The notes beneath the pieces are model-generated. The model worked only from the letters and a program-made list of their open reading frames with translations, had not been told where the DNA came from and made no database searches. Shown one piece after another: positions 54,579-62,698 of a stretch of DNA of 64,000 nt; position 1 is the stretch's first letter, and every line of letters starts with the position of its first letter. Position numbers and translations under genes: made by a program. Source of the DNA: an uncultured Bacteroides sp. (GTDB lineage Bacteria > Bacteroidota > Bacteroidia > Bacteroidales > Bacteroidaceae); NCBI RefSeq assembly GCF_905207245.1, contig NZ_CAJLKP010000022.1, positions 1 through 64,000 on the forward strand, in the 5' to 3' direction.

Positions 54579-54935
54579 ATGAACCGTAACTTTATAACAA
54601 AAACTATGTACGAATGGGCTAATGAAATGAACTGTGCCGTAACCGTATGTGACACAGAAGGAGTCATCCTTTATATGAATGAGAAAGCATGCCGTACGTT
54701 TGCCAAACATGGCAATCTGATAGGCAAGAATCTATTTGATTGTCATAACCCGCAATCGCAGGATAAGATACGCGAACTGCTTGAAACGGGAGGTGTCAAT
54801 GCTTATACCATTGAGAAGAATGGAGTCAGGAAAATGATTTATCAGACGGCATGGAAACAGGATGGTGTGGTGGGAGGCCTGGTAGAGATTTCCATGGAGA
54901 TACCCGGAGAGATGCCCCACTATGTGAGGAAGTGA
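54579..54935 (+). CDS. Free-standing PAS-domain protein
   Basis: 118 residues consisting almost only of one PAS domain: CAVTVCDTEGVILYMNEKACRTFAKHGNLIGKNLFDCHNPQSQ, then TGGVNAYTIEKNGVRKMIYQTAWKQDGVVGGLVEISMEI. It is cytoplasmic with no output domain (no kinase, GGDEF or HTH). The YTIEKNGVRKMIYQTAW strands resemble PAS proteins found alone in gut anaerobes. The ligand is unknown; NLFDCHNP is the distinctive segment. It is followed after 26 bp by dinB, possibly in one transcript. Confidence 0.85.
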   Translation: MNRNFITKTMYEWANEMNCAVTVCDTEGVILYMNEKACRTFAKHGNLIGKNLFDCHNPQSQDKIRELLETGGVNAYTIEKNGVRKMIYQTAWKQDGVVGGLVEISMEIPGEMPHYVRK

Positions 54936-54961
54936 ATAGTAAAATGGAAAGGTGATTATGC

Positions 54962-56065
54962 ATGATGTGTTGCGAAGGCACTGAACGAAAAATCATACAT
55001 ATAGATATGGATGCGTTTTACGCATCTGTAGAACAGCGTGACAATCCCGAGTTGCGCGGAAAACCTATTGCAGTGGGTTATGCCGAAGAACGTGGTGTAG
55101 TGGCAGCTGCCAGTTATGAGGCGCGTCGCTTTGGAGTTCGTTCGGCTATGCCATCCACGAAAGCAAAGCGGCTTTGTCCGCAACTTATTTTTGTGCCCGG
55201 ACGGATGGAGGTGTATAAGGATGTTTCCCGCCAGATACATGAAATTTTTCATGAATATACGGATATTATTGAGCCGCTTTCGTTGGATGAGGCTTTCCTT
55301 GATGTGACGGAGAATAAATCCGGTATCCCATTGGCGGTGGATATTGCTAAGGAAATCAAACAAAAGATACGGAAAGAACTTAATCTTGTAGCATCCGCCG
55401 GTATATCTTATAATAAGTTCCTGGCAAAGATTGCTTCGGACTATCGCAAGCCGGATGGGTTGTGTACCATCCACCCCGACCAGGCGCTGGATTTTATAGC
55501 CCGTCTTCCCATCGAGAGTTTCTGGGGCGTAGGCCCGGTGACGGCAAAGAAGATGCACTCATTGGGGATTCACAATGGAGAACAATTGCGTGCCCGTTCG
55601 CAAGCTACGTTGCTGCGTGAATTCGGAAAAGTCGGTTCATTGTATTATGACTGTGCGAGAGGAATCGACCTTCGTCCGGTGGAGTCGGTGCGTATTCGTA
55701 AATCTATCGGTTGTGAACATACATTGGAGAAAGATATCTCGCAACGTTCATCGGTTATCATCGAGCTATATCATACTGCGGTGGAACTGGTAGGTCGTCT
55801 GGAACATAAGGATTTTAAAGGAAACACACTGACGTTGAAAATCAAGTTTCATGATTTCAACCAGATAACCCGTAGTATTACGCAATCCAAAGAATTAATA
55901 ACTCTTGATGTGATTCTTCCCTTGGCGAAACAATTACTGAAAGAAGTGGATTATGAACACCATCCTATCCGGCTGATAGGCCTCTCTGTTTCTAATCCGC
56001 GGGAGGAGACAGAGGAGAAGGGCGTTTGGGAACAGTTGAGTTTTGAGTTTAGTGATTGGAAATGA
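54962..56065 (+). CDS. dinB: DNA polymerase IV
   Basis: Y-family translesion polymerase, 367 residues. Catalytic motifs are IIHIDMDAFYASVEQRDNPELRGKPIAVG (first Asp pair) and PLSLDEAFLDVTENK (Asp-Glu). Also seen are SAGISYNKFLAKIASDYRKPDG, the helix-hairpin-helix IESFWGVGPVTAKKMHSLGI, and the little-finger region with RKSIGCEHTLEKDI. The C-terminal EQLSFEF resembles a beta-clamp-binding motif. ATGs at 54962 and 54965 are both possible. No LexA-like box was recognised upstream. Confidence 0.96.
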   Translation: MMCCEGTERKIIHIDMDAFYASVEQRDNPELRGKPIAVGYAEERGVVAAASYEARRFGVRSAMPSTKAKRLCPQLIFVPGRMEVYKDVSRQIHEIFHEYTDIIEPLSLDEAFLDVTENKSGIPLAVDIAKEIKQKIRKELNLVASAGISYNKFLAKIASDYRKPDGLCTIHPDQALDFIARLPIESFWGVGPVTAKKMHSLGIHNGEQLRARSQATLLREFGKVGSLYYDCARGIDLRPVESVRIRKSIGCEHTLEKDISQRSSVIIELYHTAVELVGRLEHKDFKGNTLTLKIKFHDFNQITRSITQSKELITLDVILPLAKQLLKEVDYEHHPIRLIGLSVSNPREETEEKGVWEQLSFEFSDWK

Positions 56066-56150
56066 ACTTGGTTTATTAAACCGATATACAAATGGATGAT
56101 TTTGTACCCAACTACGGATAATCAGGTACACTGTTTTGGCGGAACTTGTG

Positions 56151-56158
56151 TACTTTTG
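56151..56158 (+). promoter_or_regulatory. -7 box for the heparinase-like gene
   Basis: TACTTTTG, 38 bp before the ATG. Confidence 0.55.
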
Positions 56159-56195
56159 CCTCATCATATAACAGATAATCTAACTTTTAAATATC

Positions 56196-58124
56196 ATGAA
56201 GAAGAACACGCTTTTCCGTATTTTCCTTTCTTTCTGCCTGCTTGTTGTAGCAGGTGTCTCTGCACATGCCTATACTGAACGAAATCTTTTGCAAAAAGCC
56301 GCCGGTAGTGAAGAACAACTGAAAGAGGTATTGGTGATGAATCAGAAGTGGGTACCTTATCCTGCTTATAACGACCGTGCCGGTTGGGACGAATTGCTGG
56401 GTACCAATAAAGAAAACCTGATTCGTGCCGGAGAGAAAATGCTTAATTATGAATGGAAAGTAATCCGCGCCACCGATTATCTGGAATATGAACGTAGCGG
56501 CGAACGGAACATTATGCAAAATCCCTATGAGGCCAACCGGAAAGCAATCAATGCCCTGATGCTTGCTGAACTTGCCGAAGGAAAAGGACGGTTTATCGAC
56601 CAGTTGATAAATGGAGCATTTTACAGTTGCGAGATGACTTCCTGGGTACTTTCTGCCCATCTGGTACGCCAAGCCACCAAACGCTCTTTGCCCGATTATC
56701 GCGAACAGGTGATTGATCTGGGTTCGGGAAACTTCGGCTCCATGTTGTCGTGGGTATATTACTTCTTCCATGATTCTTTCGATAAAATAGATCCTGTAAT
56801 CTCTCAGCGCTTGCGCCATACATTGCAGGAACGTATTCTCGATCCTTATATGAACAATGACCGGGAATGGTGGATGGCTTTCCAATGGAAATCGGGAATG
56901 ATTATCAATAACTGGAATCCATGGTGTAACTCCAATGTATTGCAATGCTATCTTTTATTAGAGAATGACCGTGACCGCCTGGCAAAGGCTGTTTGGCGCA
57001 GCATGCAGTCGGTAGATAAGTTCATCAATTTTGTAAAGGCTGACGGTGCTTGTGAAGAAGGTCCTTCTTATTGGGGACATGCAGCCGGGAAAATGTATGA
57101 CTATCTCCAGATACTTTCGGATGGAACAGCCGGAAAAGTATCTCTTTTCAATGAACCGATGATTCGCCGGATGGGAGAATATATCAGTCGTACGTATGTA
57201 GGAAACGGTTGGGTAGTGAACTTTGCGGATGCTTCTGCCAAGGGTGGAGGCGATGCGCAGTTGATTTACCGTTATGGCTGTGCGGTCGGCAGTGAGGAAA
57301 TGATGCAGTTTGCTGCTTATCTGTTGGATGGTAAACGTCCTTCTGTGCCTTTGGGCAATGACACTTTCCGCTCCTTGCAGTCCATATTATGGAATGGAGA
57401 ACTGGAAAAGACGGCCGCTGCCCATACCATACCTGCTTGCACTTGGTATCCCGAAACGGAATTCTGCTATCTGACCAATAAGTCCGGCTGGTTCCTGGCT
57501 ACGAAAGGCGGATTCAATAATGAAAGTCATAATCATAATGATGTAGGTACATTCTCATTGTACGTCAATACGATACCTGTACTGATTGATGCGGGGGTAG
57601 GAACTTATACACGTCAGACATTCAGTAACGAACGTTATACCATCTGGACCATGCAAAGTAATTACCATAACCTGCCGATGATAAACGGAGTACCCCAGAG
57701 TTTCGGTCAGAATTATAAGGCTACGGATGTTGTCTGCCAACCGAAGAAACGTTTCTTCTCAGCGAACATTGCGACTGCTTATCCGAAAGAAGCCGAGGTA
57801 AATAACTGGACACGTTCCTATTCATTAGGCGATAAGCAACTGACGATTACCGATAACTTCTCCTTGAAATCAGCGAGAGAACCTAATCAGGTGAATTTCC
57901 TTACTTGGGGAAAGGTGGATATTTCTGTGTCCGGAAAGGTGACGATAGATGTACAGGGACAGAAAGTAACTTTGGAATATCCTCGTGAATTCACAGCAAT
58001 CGTTGAAACAATCAATTTGCCTGATACACGTCTTTCCAATGTTTGGGGGCCGGAGATTTACCGTATTGCTCTGAAAGATAAAGATGCGCAATTAACGGGT
58101 AAGTATAAGTTTGTTATTAAATAA
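56196..58124 (+). CDS. Heparinase II/III-like polysaccharide lyase
   Basis: 642 residues with signal peptide (ending AHAYT). An alpha/alpha toroid occupies about 30-370 (NWNPWCNSNVLQCYLL, KADGACEEGPSYWGHAAGKMYDYL). The Heparinase_II_III beta domain (about 390-600) carries SHNHNDVGTFSLYVNTIPVLIDAGVGTYTRQTFS, the metal/active-site block of the family. Known relatives cut uronic-acid polysaccharides by beta-elimination. It stands alone with its own promoter, 5.4 kb from the PUL; whether it assists that locus is open. No sulfatase or transporter is next to it. Confidence 0.9.
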   Translation: MKKNTLFRIFLSFCLLVVAGVSAHAYTERNLLQKAAGSEEQLKEVLVMNQKWVPYPAYNDRAGWDELLGTNKENLIRAGEKMLNYEWKVIRATDYLEYERSGERNIMQNPYEANRKAINALMLAELAEGKGRFIDQLINGAFYSCEMTSWVLSAHLVRQATKRSLPDYREQVIDLGSGNFGSMLSWVYYFFHDSFDKIDPVISQRLRHTLQERILDPYMNNDREWWMAFQWKSGMIINNWNPWCNSNVLQCYLLLENDRDRLAKAVWRSMQSVDKFINFVKADGACEEGPSYWGHAAGKMYDYLQILSDGTAGKVSLFNEPMIRRMGEYISRTYVGNGWVVNFADASAKGGGDAQLIYRYGCAVGSEEMMQFAAYLLDGKRPSVPLGNDTFRSLQSILWNGELEKTAAAHTIPACTWYPETEFCYLTNKSGWFLATKGGFNNESHNHNDVGTFSLYVNTIPVLIDAGVGTYTRQTFSNERYTIWTMQSNYHNLPMINGVPQSFGQNYKATDVVCQPKKRFFSANIATAYPKEAEVNNWTRSYSLGDKQLTITDNFSLKSAREPNQVNFLTWGKVDISVSGKVTIDVQGQKVTLEYPREFTAIVETINLPDTRLSNVWGPEIYRIALKDKDAQLTGKYKFVIK

Positions 58125-58166
58125 AAAAACTATATTTGCGTATTAGAATCCAAGAAACGCAAAATT

Positions 58167-58541
58167 ATGGGATGTTTTATGAATTTATTATGGCTGGTGT
58201 TCGGAGGTATTTTTACCGCTATAGAATATCTTGTTGCCAGTTTATTGATGATGATTACCATTATCGGTATTCCGTTCGGTATGCAAACGTTGAAACTTGC
58301 TGCACTTGCGCTGTGGCCTTTCGGTAAAACGGTGCGAAGTGGCGAACGTTCGGCTGGTTGTCTGTATATACTGATGAACGTGTTGTGGATACTTCTGGGC
58401 GGTATCTGGATTTGCCTTTCTCATCTGGCATTCGGTGTGGTGTTGTGCATCACCATTATTGGTATCCCCTTCGGACTACAGCATTTCAAACTGGCAGGAT
58501 TGGCCTTGACGCCTTTTGGAAAAGACATTGTAAGCGACTGA
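58167..58541 (+). CDS. YccF domain inner membrane protein
   Basis: 124 residues with the duplicated YccF module: NLLWLVFGGIFTAIEYLVASLLMMITIIGIPFGMQTLKLAALALWPFGKTV and a second NVLWILLGGIWICLSHLAFGVVLCITIIGIPFGLQHFKLAGLALTPFGKD (each read in parts). Each contains IIGIPFG(M/L)Q..KLA.LAL.PFGK. It has four membrane segments. The function of the family is unknown. It starts 42 bp after the heparinase-like gene and ends before a terminator. Confidence 0.93.
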   Translation: MGCFMNLLWLVFGGIFTAIEYLVASLLMMITIIGIPFGMQTLKLAALALWPFGKTVRSGERSAGCLYILMNVLWILLGGIWICLSHLAFGVVLCITIIGIPFGLQHFKLAGLALTPFGKDIVSD

Positions 58542-58549
58542 TAAAAGAA

Positions 58550-58582
58550 GAGGGCGAAAAACACTTTCGGTTTTCCGCCCTC
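58550..58582. terminator. Terminator between convergent genes
   Basis: GAGGGCG (58550-58556) pairs with CGCCCTC (58576-58582), extended by AAAA/TTTT. T-rich stretches on both sides allow use by yccF and by the leftward small gene. Confidence 0.85.
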
Positions 58583-58606
58583 ATTCATTTTATTTAAAGG
58601 TGTTGT

Positions 58607-58747
58607 TTACATGGTAATGTTAGCTTGCTTTGCAAGCAGTTTCTGAAGTTTGCCATTCAAAGTCTGGCACATTGCACCGTTTCCCATTGCCTGATAGCGT
58701 TTAATACGGTACTGTAACATAAAAATTTCATTTGCATTCTTTTTCAT
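58607..58747 (-). CDS. Small basic protein (46 aa), unknown function
   Basis: The frame from the ATG at 58747 reads MKKNANEIFMLQYRIKRYQA, then MGNGAMCQTLNGKLQKLLAK, then QANITM and stop. It is an amphipathic, basic, helical protein without signal peptide. A TATCTTTG -7 box lies 73 bp upstream on the same strand and a terminator 25 bp downstream. I recall near-identical small proteins in other Bacteroides, but no function. Confidence 0.75.
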   Translation of the reverse strand: MKKNANEIFMLQYRIKRYQAMGNGAMCQTLNGKLQKLLAKQANITM

Positions 58748-58820
58748 AATCGTCTTGTTTTGTGCCTTCCGCGTTTCGGAAAGCGGGTTTTACATCTTTT
58801 TCTTTATCTTATTAACGCTG

Positions 58821-58828
58821 CAAAGATA
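58821..58828 (-). promoter_or_regulatory. -7 box for the 46-aa gene
   Basis: TATCTTTG on the minus strand. Confidence 0.55.
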
Positions 58829-58936
58829 CGAAATGTTCACGAGATATATGTTCTACAACATAAAAATATGCACATTTTCTTCAATTATCTCTTAAAAAGC
58901 ATGGTTTTGCCATCTGTATATTACAAATATATTGCA

Positions 58937-58944
58937 TACCTTTG
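58937..58944 (+). promoter_or_regulatory. -7 box for the LytTR gene
   Basis: TACCTTTG, 42 bp before the ATG; TCTG at 58913-58916 (20-bp spacing) is a poor -33. Confidence 0.55.
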
Positions 58945-58986
58945 TAATATCTTATATAAAATGGAAGTTATAAACAGGAAACTACG

Positions 58987-59916
58987 ATGATAAATAAGTT
59001 GTTGATACTTTTGCATAGTCCCTATCCGGTATTGGTGAAACGATGGAAGGCGGTGGTAATCCCTTCTTTTATCGTATTTATGATTCTTTTTCTATTGCAA
59101 CCTTTCGGAATCTCCATGATGGAGAGTTATAAGTTTTGGGTAGTATTGGGCTATGGTGTAGTTTCCTCAATAGCCTTGAGCGTATTTGTGTATGTGCTTC
59201 CGGCTACACTTCCCCGATACTATGATGAGCAGCACTGGACATTGGGGAAAGAACTGCTGGGAACGTTGGGAGCCTGTTTGCTGATTGCGATAGGTAACTG
59301 GTTCTATTCTGCCTGGTGGTTCGGGGGGAATCTTCTGAGTTGGAGAGGCTTTCTTATCAGTGTAATCTGGGTGGGTGTTCTTGCTCCTTTTCCCATTGCG
59401 TTTTTCCTGATGTGGAACCGTAACCTGCAACTGACCCGCAACCTGAAAGAAGCCACGGAGATAAATTTCGCTCTTTCTAAAAAGATAAGTCTTCGGAAGG
59501 AAAAGAGAGAAGAGGAAGCTGAAGAGGAAGATGATGTCTGTTGCCCGGTGACGGAGAAACCGGTTCATCTGGTCTTTTCCGGTGGAACGAAGGAGATGTT
59601 GGAGATACCTGCCGATGCACTGTTGTATGTGGAAGCGGAAGGCAATTATGTGAGGGTTATCTATCGTGTTGAGAACAAAGTGCAGCAGAGGTTGCTGCGT
59701 GCTACAATGAAGCAGGCGGAAGAGGCGGTGGCGGCTTGTCCATTCATTGTCCGTTGCCACCGGGCGTTTCTGGTGAATGTAAGTACAGTGGTAAAAGTGG
59801 ATGGAAATTCGCAGGGATACCGCTTGCGGCTGGAAGGGTGTAAGGATGGAGTTCCTGTTTCCAGGGCTTACTCCAAAGAGGTGAAAATGCTGATAGAAGG
59901 TACTCCGGAAGGGTAG
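58987..59916 (+). CDS. Membrane-anchored LytTR transcriptional regulator
   Basis: 309 residues. Four membrane segments fill about 22-145 (AVVIPSFIVFMILFLLQPFG, FWVVLGYGVVSSIALSVFVYVL, LLGTLGACLLIAIGNWFYSAWW, FLISVIWVGVLAPFPIAFFLMW). A charged coil with a poly-Glu stretch (about 165-185) leads to a LytTR domain (about 190-300; ALLYVEAEGNYVRVIYRV, RATMKQAEEAV, FIVRCHRAFLVNVSTVVKVDG). There is no receiver domain, so the signal must come from the membrane part. GTCAC repeats directly behind it and in front of the TonB receptor are likely its sites. Confidence 0.93.
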   Translation: MINKLLILLHSPYPVLVKRWKAVVIPSFIVFMILFLLQPFGISMMESYKFWVVLGYGVVSSIALSVFVYVLPATLPRYYDEQHWTLGKELLGTLGACLLIAIGNWFYSAWWFGGNLLSWRGFLISVIWVGVLAPFPIAFFLMWNRNLQLTRNLKEATEINFALSKKISLRKEKREEEAEEEDDVCCPVTEKPVHLVFSGGTKEMLEIPADALLYVEAEGNYVRVIYRVENKVQQRLLRATMKQAEEAVAACPFIVRCHRAFLVNVSTVVKVDGNSQGYRLRLEGCKDGVPVSRAYSKEVKMLIEGTPEG

Positions 59917-59917
59917 T

Positions 59918-59981
59918 CATTCGTCACAGAAAAGGGATAGAAACAGCCATTCGTCACAGATGGAGTGCTGTTGGTCACATA
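59918..59981. promoter_or_regulatory. Three GTCAC-centred direct repeats, candidate LytTR operator
   Basis: CATTCGTCACAGA occurs at 59918-59930 and 59948-59960; a third, GTTGGTCACATA, is at 59970-59981. GTCAC starts at 59923, 59953 and 59974, i.e. spacings of 30 and 21 bp, near three and two helical turns. They lie 47-117 bp before the receptor's -7 box. Confidence 0.6.
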
Positions 59982-60010
59982 TCCGGGCTGTTTGTCCCGG
60001 ATATTTTTTT
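59979..60010 (+). terminator. Terminator between LytTR and receptor genes
   Basis: 9-bp perfect stem (ATATCCGGG 59979-59987 with CCCGGATAT 59996-60004), 8-nt loop, T run to 60010. Confidence 0.92.
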
Positions 60011-60027
60011 GCCCCGGAATCTTGGTC

Positions 60028-60035
60028 TATGTTTG
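60028..60035 (+). promoter_or_regulatory. -7 box for the TonB-dependent receptor
   Basis: TATGTTTG, 29 bp before the ATG at 60065. TTTG at 60008-60011 gives a -33 with a short 16-bp spacing, which would suit an activator-dependent promoter. Confidence 0.6.
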
Positions 60036-60064
60036 CTGACGGAAATCGTAAAGAACATAGATAA

Positions 60065-62005
60065 ATGAAAAGATTGATTTTACTTTTAGGCATGGGTGCA
60101 CTGCTGATGACACAGTATTTGGAAGCACAAACGGCGGTGACGGATACCGTCTTCCTGCAAATATACAATGATAGTGTAGACTTGAAGGAAGTGGTGGTCA
60201 AAGGGAAAAGAACACCGGTGGCTAACAGTCGTTGGAGCGATATGCATCCTGTGGAACTGGTGACGGTGGGAGGCGCAAACGGAGATTTGTATCATGCGTT
60301 GCAGACGTTGCCCGGTACACAAATACAAGGTGAAAGCGGCAGACTATTGGTGCGTGGCGGAAGCAGTGACGAAGCGCAAACCTATATTGACGGAATGCAC
60401 GTCCTGAATCCTTATACTGCTACGGGAATAAATTCACCCGCACGCGGCCGTTATTCAACTTTTATGTTCAGTGGGGTCAATCTGGAATCGGGCGGTGCTC
60501 CTTTGGAATATGGAGAGGCGCTTTCGGCTGTGTTACCTTTGGAGACAAAGGATAAAAGTCCCGTAAATAAGTTAGGCATCAATGCTTCTACGGTGGGTTT
60601 CGGCGGCGGAGGTACGCGGGCTTTCGATAAAGGTTCCCTTTCCGTGAATCTGGATTATCAGGATTTGTGTGTGTACGATCACATTTACTCGGGAAGGGTG
60701 GACTTTGAAGACCCTTACCGCCTGATGACAGGCTCGGCGCAATTCCGTTATCACCCGGATGATGCGACACTCTTTAAAATTTACTTTGGTTATGACCGGA
60801 CGGACTTTTCCAATTATGAAGGGCAGGAACGGAGATTGTTTGATTTGGGTGAGAATAATTTCTATGTCAACACAACTTTTCGCAAGAGTGTTCCTAAGGG
60901 TTGGAATTGGTTTGCCGGAGCGGCATACGGTTTCTTTGAACAGAAGATAGGGAATGTATCACTTTCCGGTGACGACTGGATGGAGCGCCAGCAGGAACTT
61001 CACATAAAGACGAAGGTTTTCAAGCGTCTTGCTCCGGCTTTTCGTCTGGATATGGGCTTGGAGAGTTTTATTCGCCGGTATGAAAACCATTATCAGTATC
61101 AGGTGAAAGAAACGGGTGCAGTGGATAGCCGCAATGAGATGAGTCCTACTGTCAGCGCAGCTTTCCTTTCTGCCACCTACTATCCTGTAGAGCAACTGAA
61201 AGCGGAACTTTCTTTCCGGACGGAATATACTTCATTGAACTGGCGGATGAATTTCTCTCCCCGTTTGTCCGTTAATTACTATTTGCGTGATGTGGTACTT
61301 TCTGCTACGGCAGGGAGATATACGCAGTTGACGGTAAATAGATTATTGGCTCAAAGTAAGAATCTGAAATCAGAGGCGTGTATACAGTATAATTTTGGTG
61401 CTCAGTTCGGAGGTGAAGGGCGTTTTTATAAGGCGGAAGTTTATTATAAGAAATACGACCATCTGGCATTGATAGAGAAGGGAAATGTGAATCAAGCAGA
61501 GAGGGTCACTTCCGGTGGATATGGCCATAGCAAGGGGTTCGATTTGTTTTTCAATGACCGCGTGTTGGTGAAGAACCTGGAATACCAGCTTTCTTATACC
61601 TATAATATCTCCAAAAGAAAGTTTCAGGAGTACACGGAACTGACTACTCCGCAATATGCCACCCGTCATAATGCATCTGTGGTTCTGAAATATTCCATTC
61701 CCCGTATAGGAACAATTGTAGGGCTGACGAACCGTTTCAGTAGCGGGCGCCCTTATCATAATCCCGGTTTGCCGGGGCTGATGAACGATGAAGTGAAGCC
61801 ATATAACAGCCTCGACCTGGGACTGACCTTCTTGCCGGGCAAAAAAGTTATCATCCATGCCTCTGCCACGAATATCCTTTGCCGGAAAAATGAATTCGGC
61901 AAGGTGGATAATAAGGCGATATTGGCGTCCAGTGATCATTTCTTCTACATCGGTGTATTTATCACGATAGGAAAGAAGGCGGCTTATGATGTATCTAATT
62001 TCTAA
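60065..62005 (+). CDS. TonB-dependent receptor (small, non-SusC)
   Basis: 646 residues with signal peptide (ending YLEAQ). The TonB box region is DLKEVVVKGKRTPV. The plug domain has LYHALQTLPGTQIQGESGRLLVRGGSSDEAQTYIDGMHV (in parts), and the barrel ends FFYIGVFITIGKKAAYDVSNF. It lacks the carboxypeptidase-regulatory-like domain and the SusC plug motif, and has no SusD partner, so a siderophore, cofactor or small-molecule receptor is more likely than a glycan importer. It is transcribed from its own promoter behind the GTCAC repeats. Confidence 0.93.
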   Translation: MKRLILLLGMGALLMTQYLEAQTAVTDTVFLQIYNDSVDLKEVVVKGKRTPVANSRWSDMHPVELVTVGGANGDLYHALQTLPGTQIQGESGRLLVRGGSSDEAQTYIDGMHVLNPYTATGINSPARGRYSTFMFSGVNLESGGAPLEYGEALSAVLPLETKDKSPVNKLGINASTVGFGGGGTRAFDKGSLSVNLDYQDLCVYDHIYSGRVDFEDPYRLMTGSAQFRYHPDDATLFKIYFGYDRTDFSNYEGQERRLFDLGENNFYVNTTFRKSVPKGWNWFAGAAYGFFEQKIGNVSLSGDDWMERQQELHIKTKVFKRLAPAFRLDMGLESFIRRYENHYQYQVKETGAVDSRNEMSPTVSAAFLSATYYPVEQLKAELSFRTEYTSLNWRMNFSPRLSVNYYLRDVVLSATAGRYTQLTVNRLLAQSKNLKSEACIQYNFGAQFGGEGRFYKAEVYYKKYDHLALIEKGNVNQAERVTSGGYGHSKGFDLFFNDRVLVKNLEYQLSYTYNISKRKFQEYTELTTPQYATRHNASVVLKYSIPRIGTIVGLTNRFSSGRPYHNPGLPGLMNDEVKPYNSLDLGLTFLPGKKVIIHASATNILCRKNEFGKVDNKAILASSDHFFYIGVFITIGKKAAYDVSNF

Positions 62006-62025
62006 ATTCAATAAATTAACTTTTT

Positions 62026-62203
62026 AAGTTTCGCATGCCGCTCAACTTCTTAGTTGACAAGGTTTCAGTTGACGAGTTGACGAGGGAGATAGTCTTGAAA
62101 ACGATTCTCACGCATCCTGCCCTCTTTCAGAAGCTGACATTCTTCCTTGTCACCTTGTCTCCTCGTCCCCTTGTCAACTGCGAAAGTTGAGCTTGCGAAA
62201 CTT
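62026..62203. repeat. ~180-bp inverted-repeat element
   Basis: Outer arms 62026-62062 and 62169-62203 share AAGTTTCGCA, GCTCAACTT and AGTTGACAAGG in inverted order with small gaps. Next to the inner ends are short tandem units related to GTTGACGAG/GTTGACAAG (62068-62085; complement at 62143-62178). The ~106-bp centre has no frame of interest. It resembles a mobile or palindromic intergenic element; family not recognised. Confidence 0.75.
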
Positions 62204-62224
62204 GAATTAACTTTTAAAAAAACA

Positions 62225-62644
62225 ATGAACATGAAAGCATTTATTATCAGTTTCGTTTGCGTTTTGGCATTTGTTGCCCAAAGTCTGTCTGCACAGAATC
62301 TTACTCTGGAAGTGCGTGGCATCGAGAAAATAACCGGGAAACTCTATGTTGCCATTTACAATTCCCCGGAAACATTTATGAAGAAACCGCTTGCCGGGTT
62401 TGTGGTCGAGGTAAAGGACAAAGTGATGTCCGTTCCCTGCAAGGGCCTCCCCACAGGCACCTACGCTTTCTCCATGTATCAGGACGAGAATGGGAACGGC
62501 AAGCTGGATACTGCCGCTTTCGGCATTCCTACCGAGAAATTTGGTTTCAGTAACGATGCCGAAGGCGTCATGGGCCCGCCGTCTTTCGAGAAATGTAGTT
62601 TCACGTTTTCCGCAGACACCACTTTAGTGGTAAATTTAAAGTGA
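62225..62644 (+). CDS. DUF2141 exported protein
   Basis: 139 residues from the ATG at 62225 (62231 also possible), giving a signal peptide (KAFIISFVCVLAFVAQSLSAQ); an upstream extension would read through the inverted-repeat element. DUF2141 is marked by GKLYVAIYNSPETFMKK, GLPTGTYAFSMYQDENGNGKLDTAAFGIPTEKFGFSND and GPPSFEKCSF. DENGNGKLD looks like a calcium-binding loop. The function of the family is unknown; it is often near TonB receptors in Bacteroidetes. Confidence 0.92.
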   Translation: MNMKAFIISFVCVLAFVAQSLSAQNLTLEVRGIEKITGKLYVAIYNSPETFMKKPLAGFVVEVKDKVMSVPCKGLPTGTYAFSMYQDENGNGKLDTAAFGIPTEKFGFSNDAEGVMGPPSFEKCSFTFSADTTLVVNLK

Positions 62645-62661
62645 GTTTCCGGATAATTCTT

Positions 62662-62669
62662 TAACTTTG
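62662..62669 (+). promoter_or_regulatory. -7 box for the transglutaminase-like gene
   Basis: TAACTTTG, 29 bp before the ATG at 62699. Confidence 0.55.
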
Positions 62670-62698
62670 TGGCTCACACCTTAATATATATAAGTATT

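Noticed and set aside
56196..58124. Heparinase-like gene as a member of the PUL
   Set aside because: It is 5.4 kb away behind unrelated genes and has its own promoter; a functional link is possible but not shown by sequence.
62147..62224. Start of the DUF2141 protein at 62147
   Set aside because: It would translate the inverted-repeat element and bury the signal peptide.
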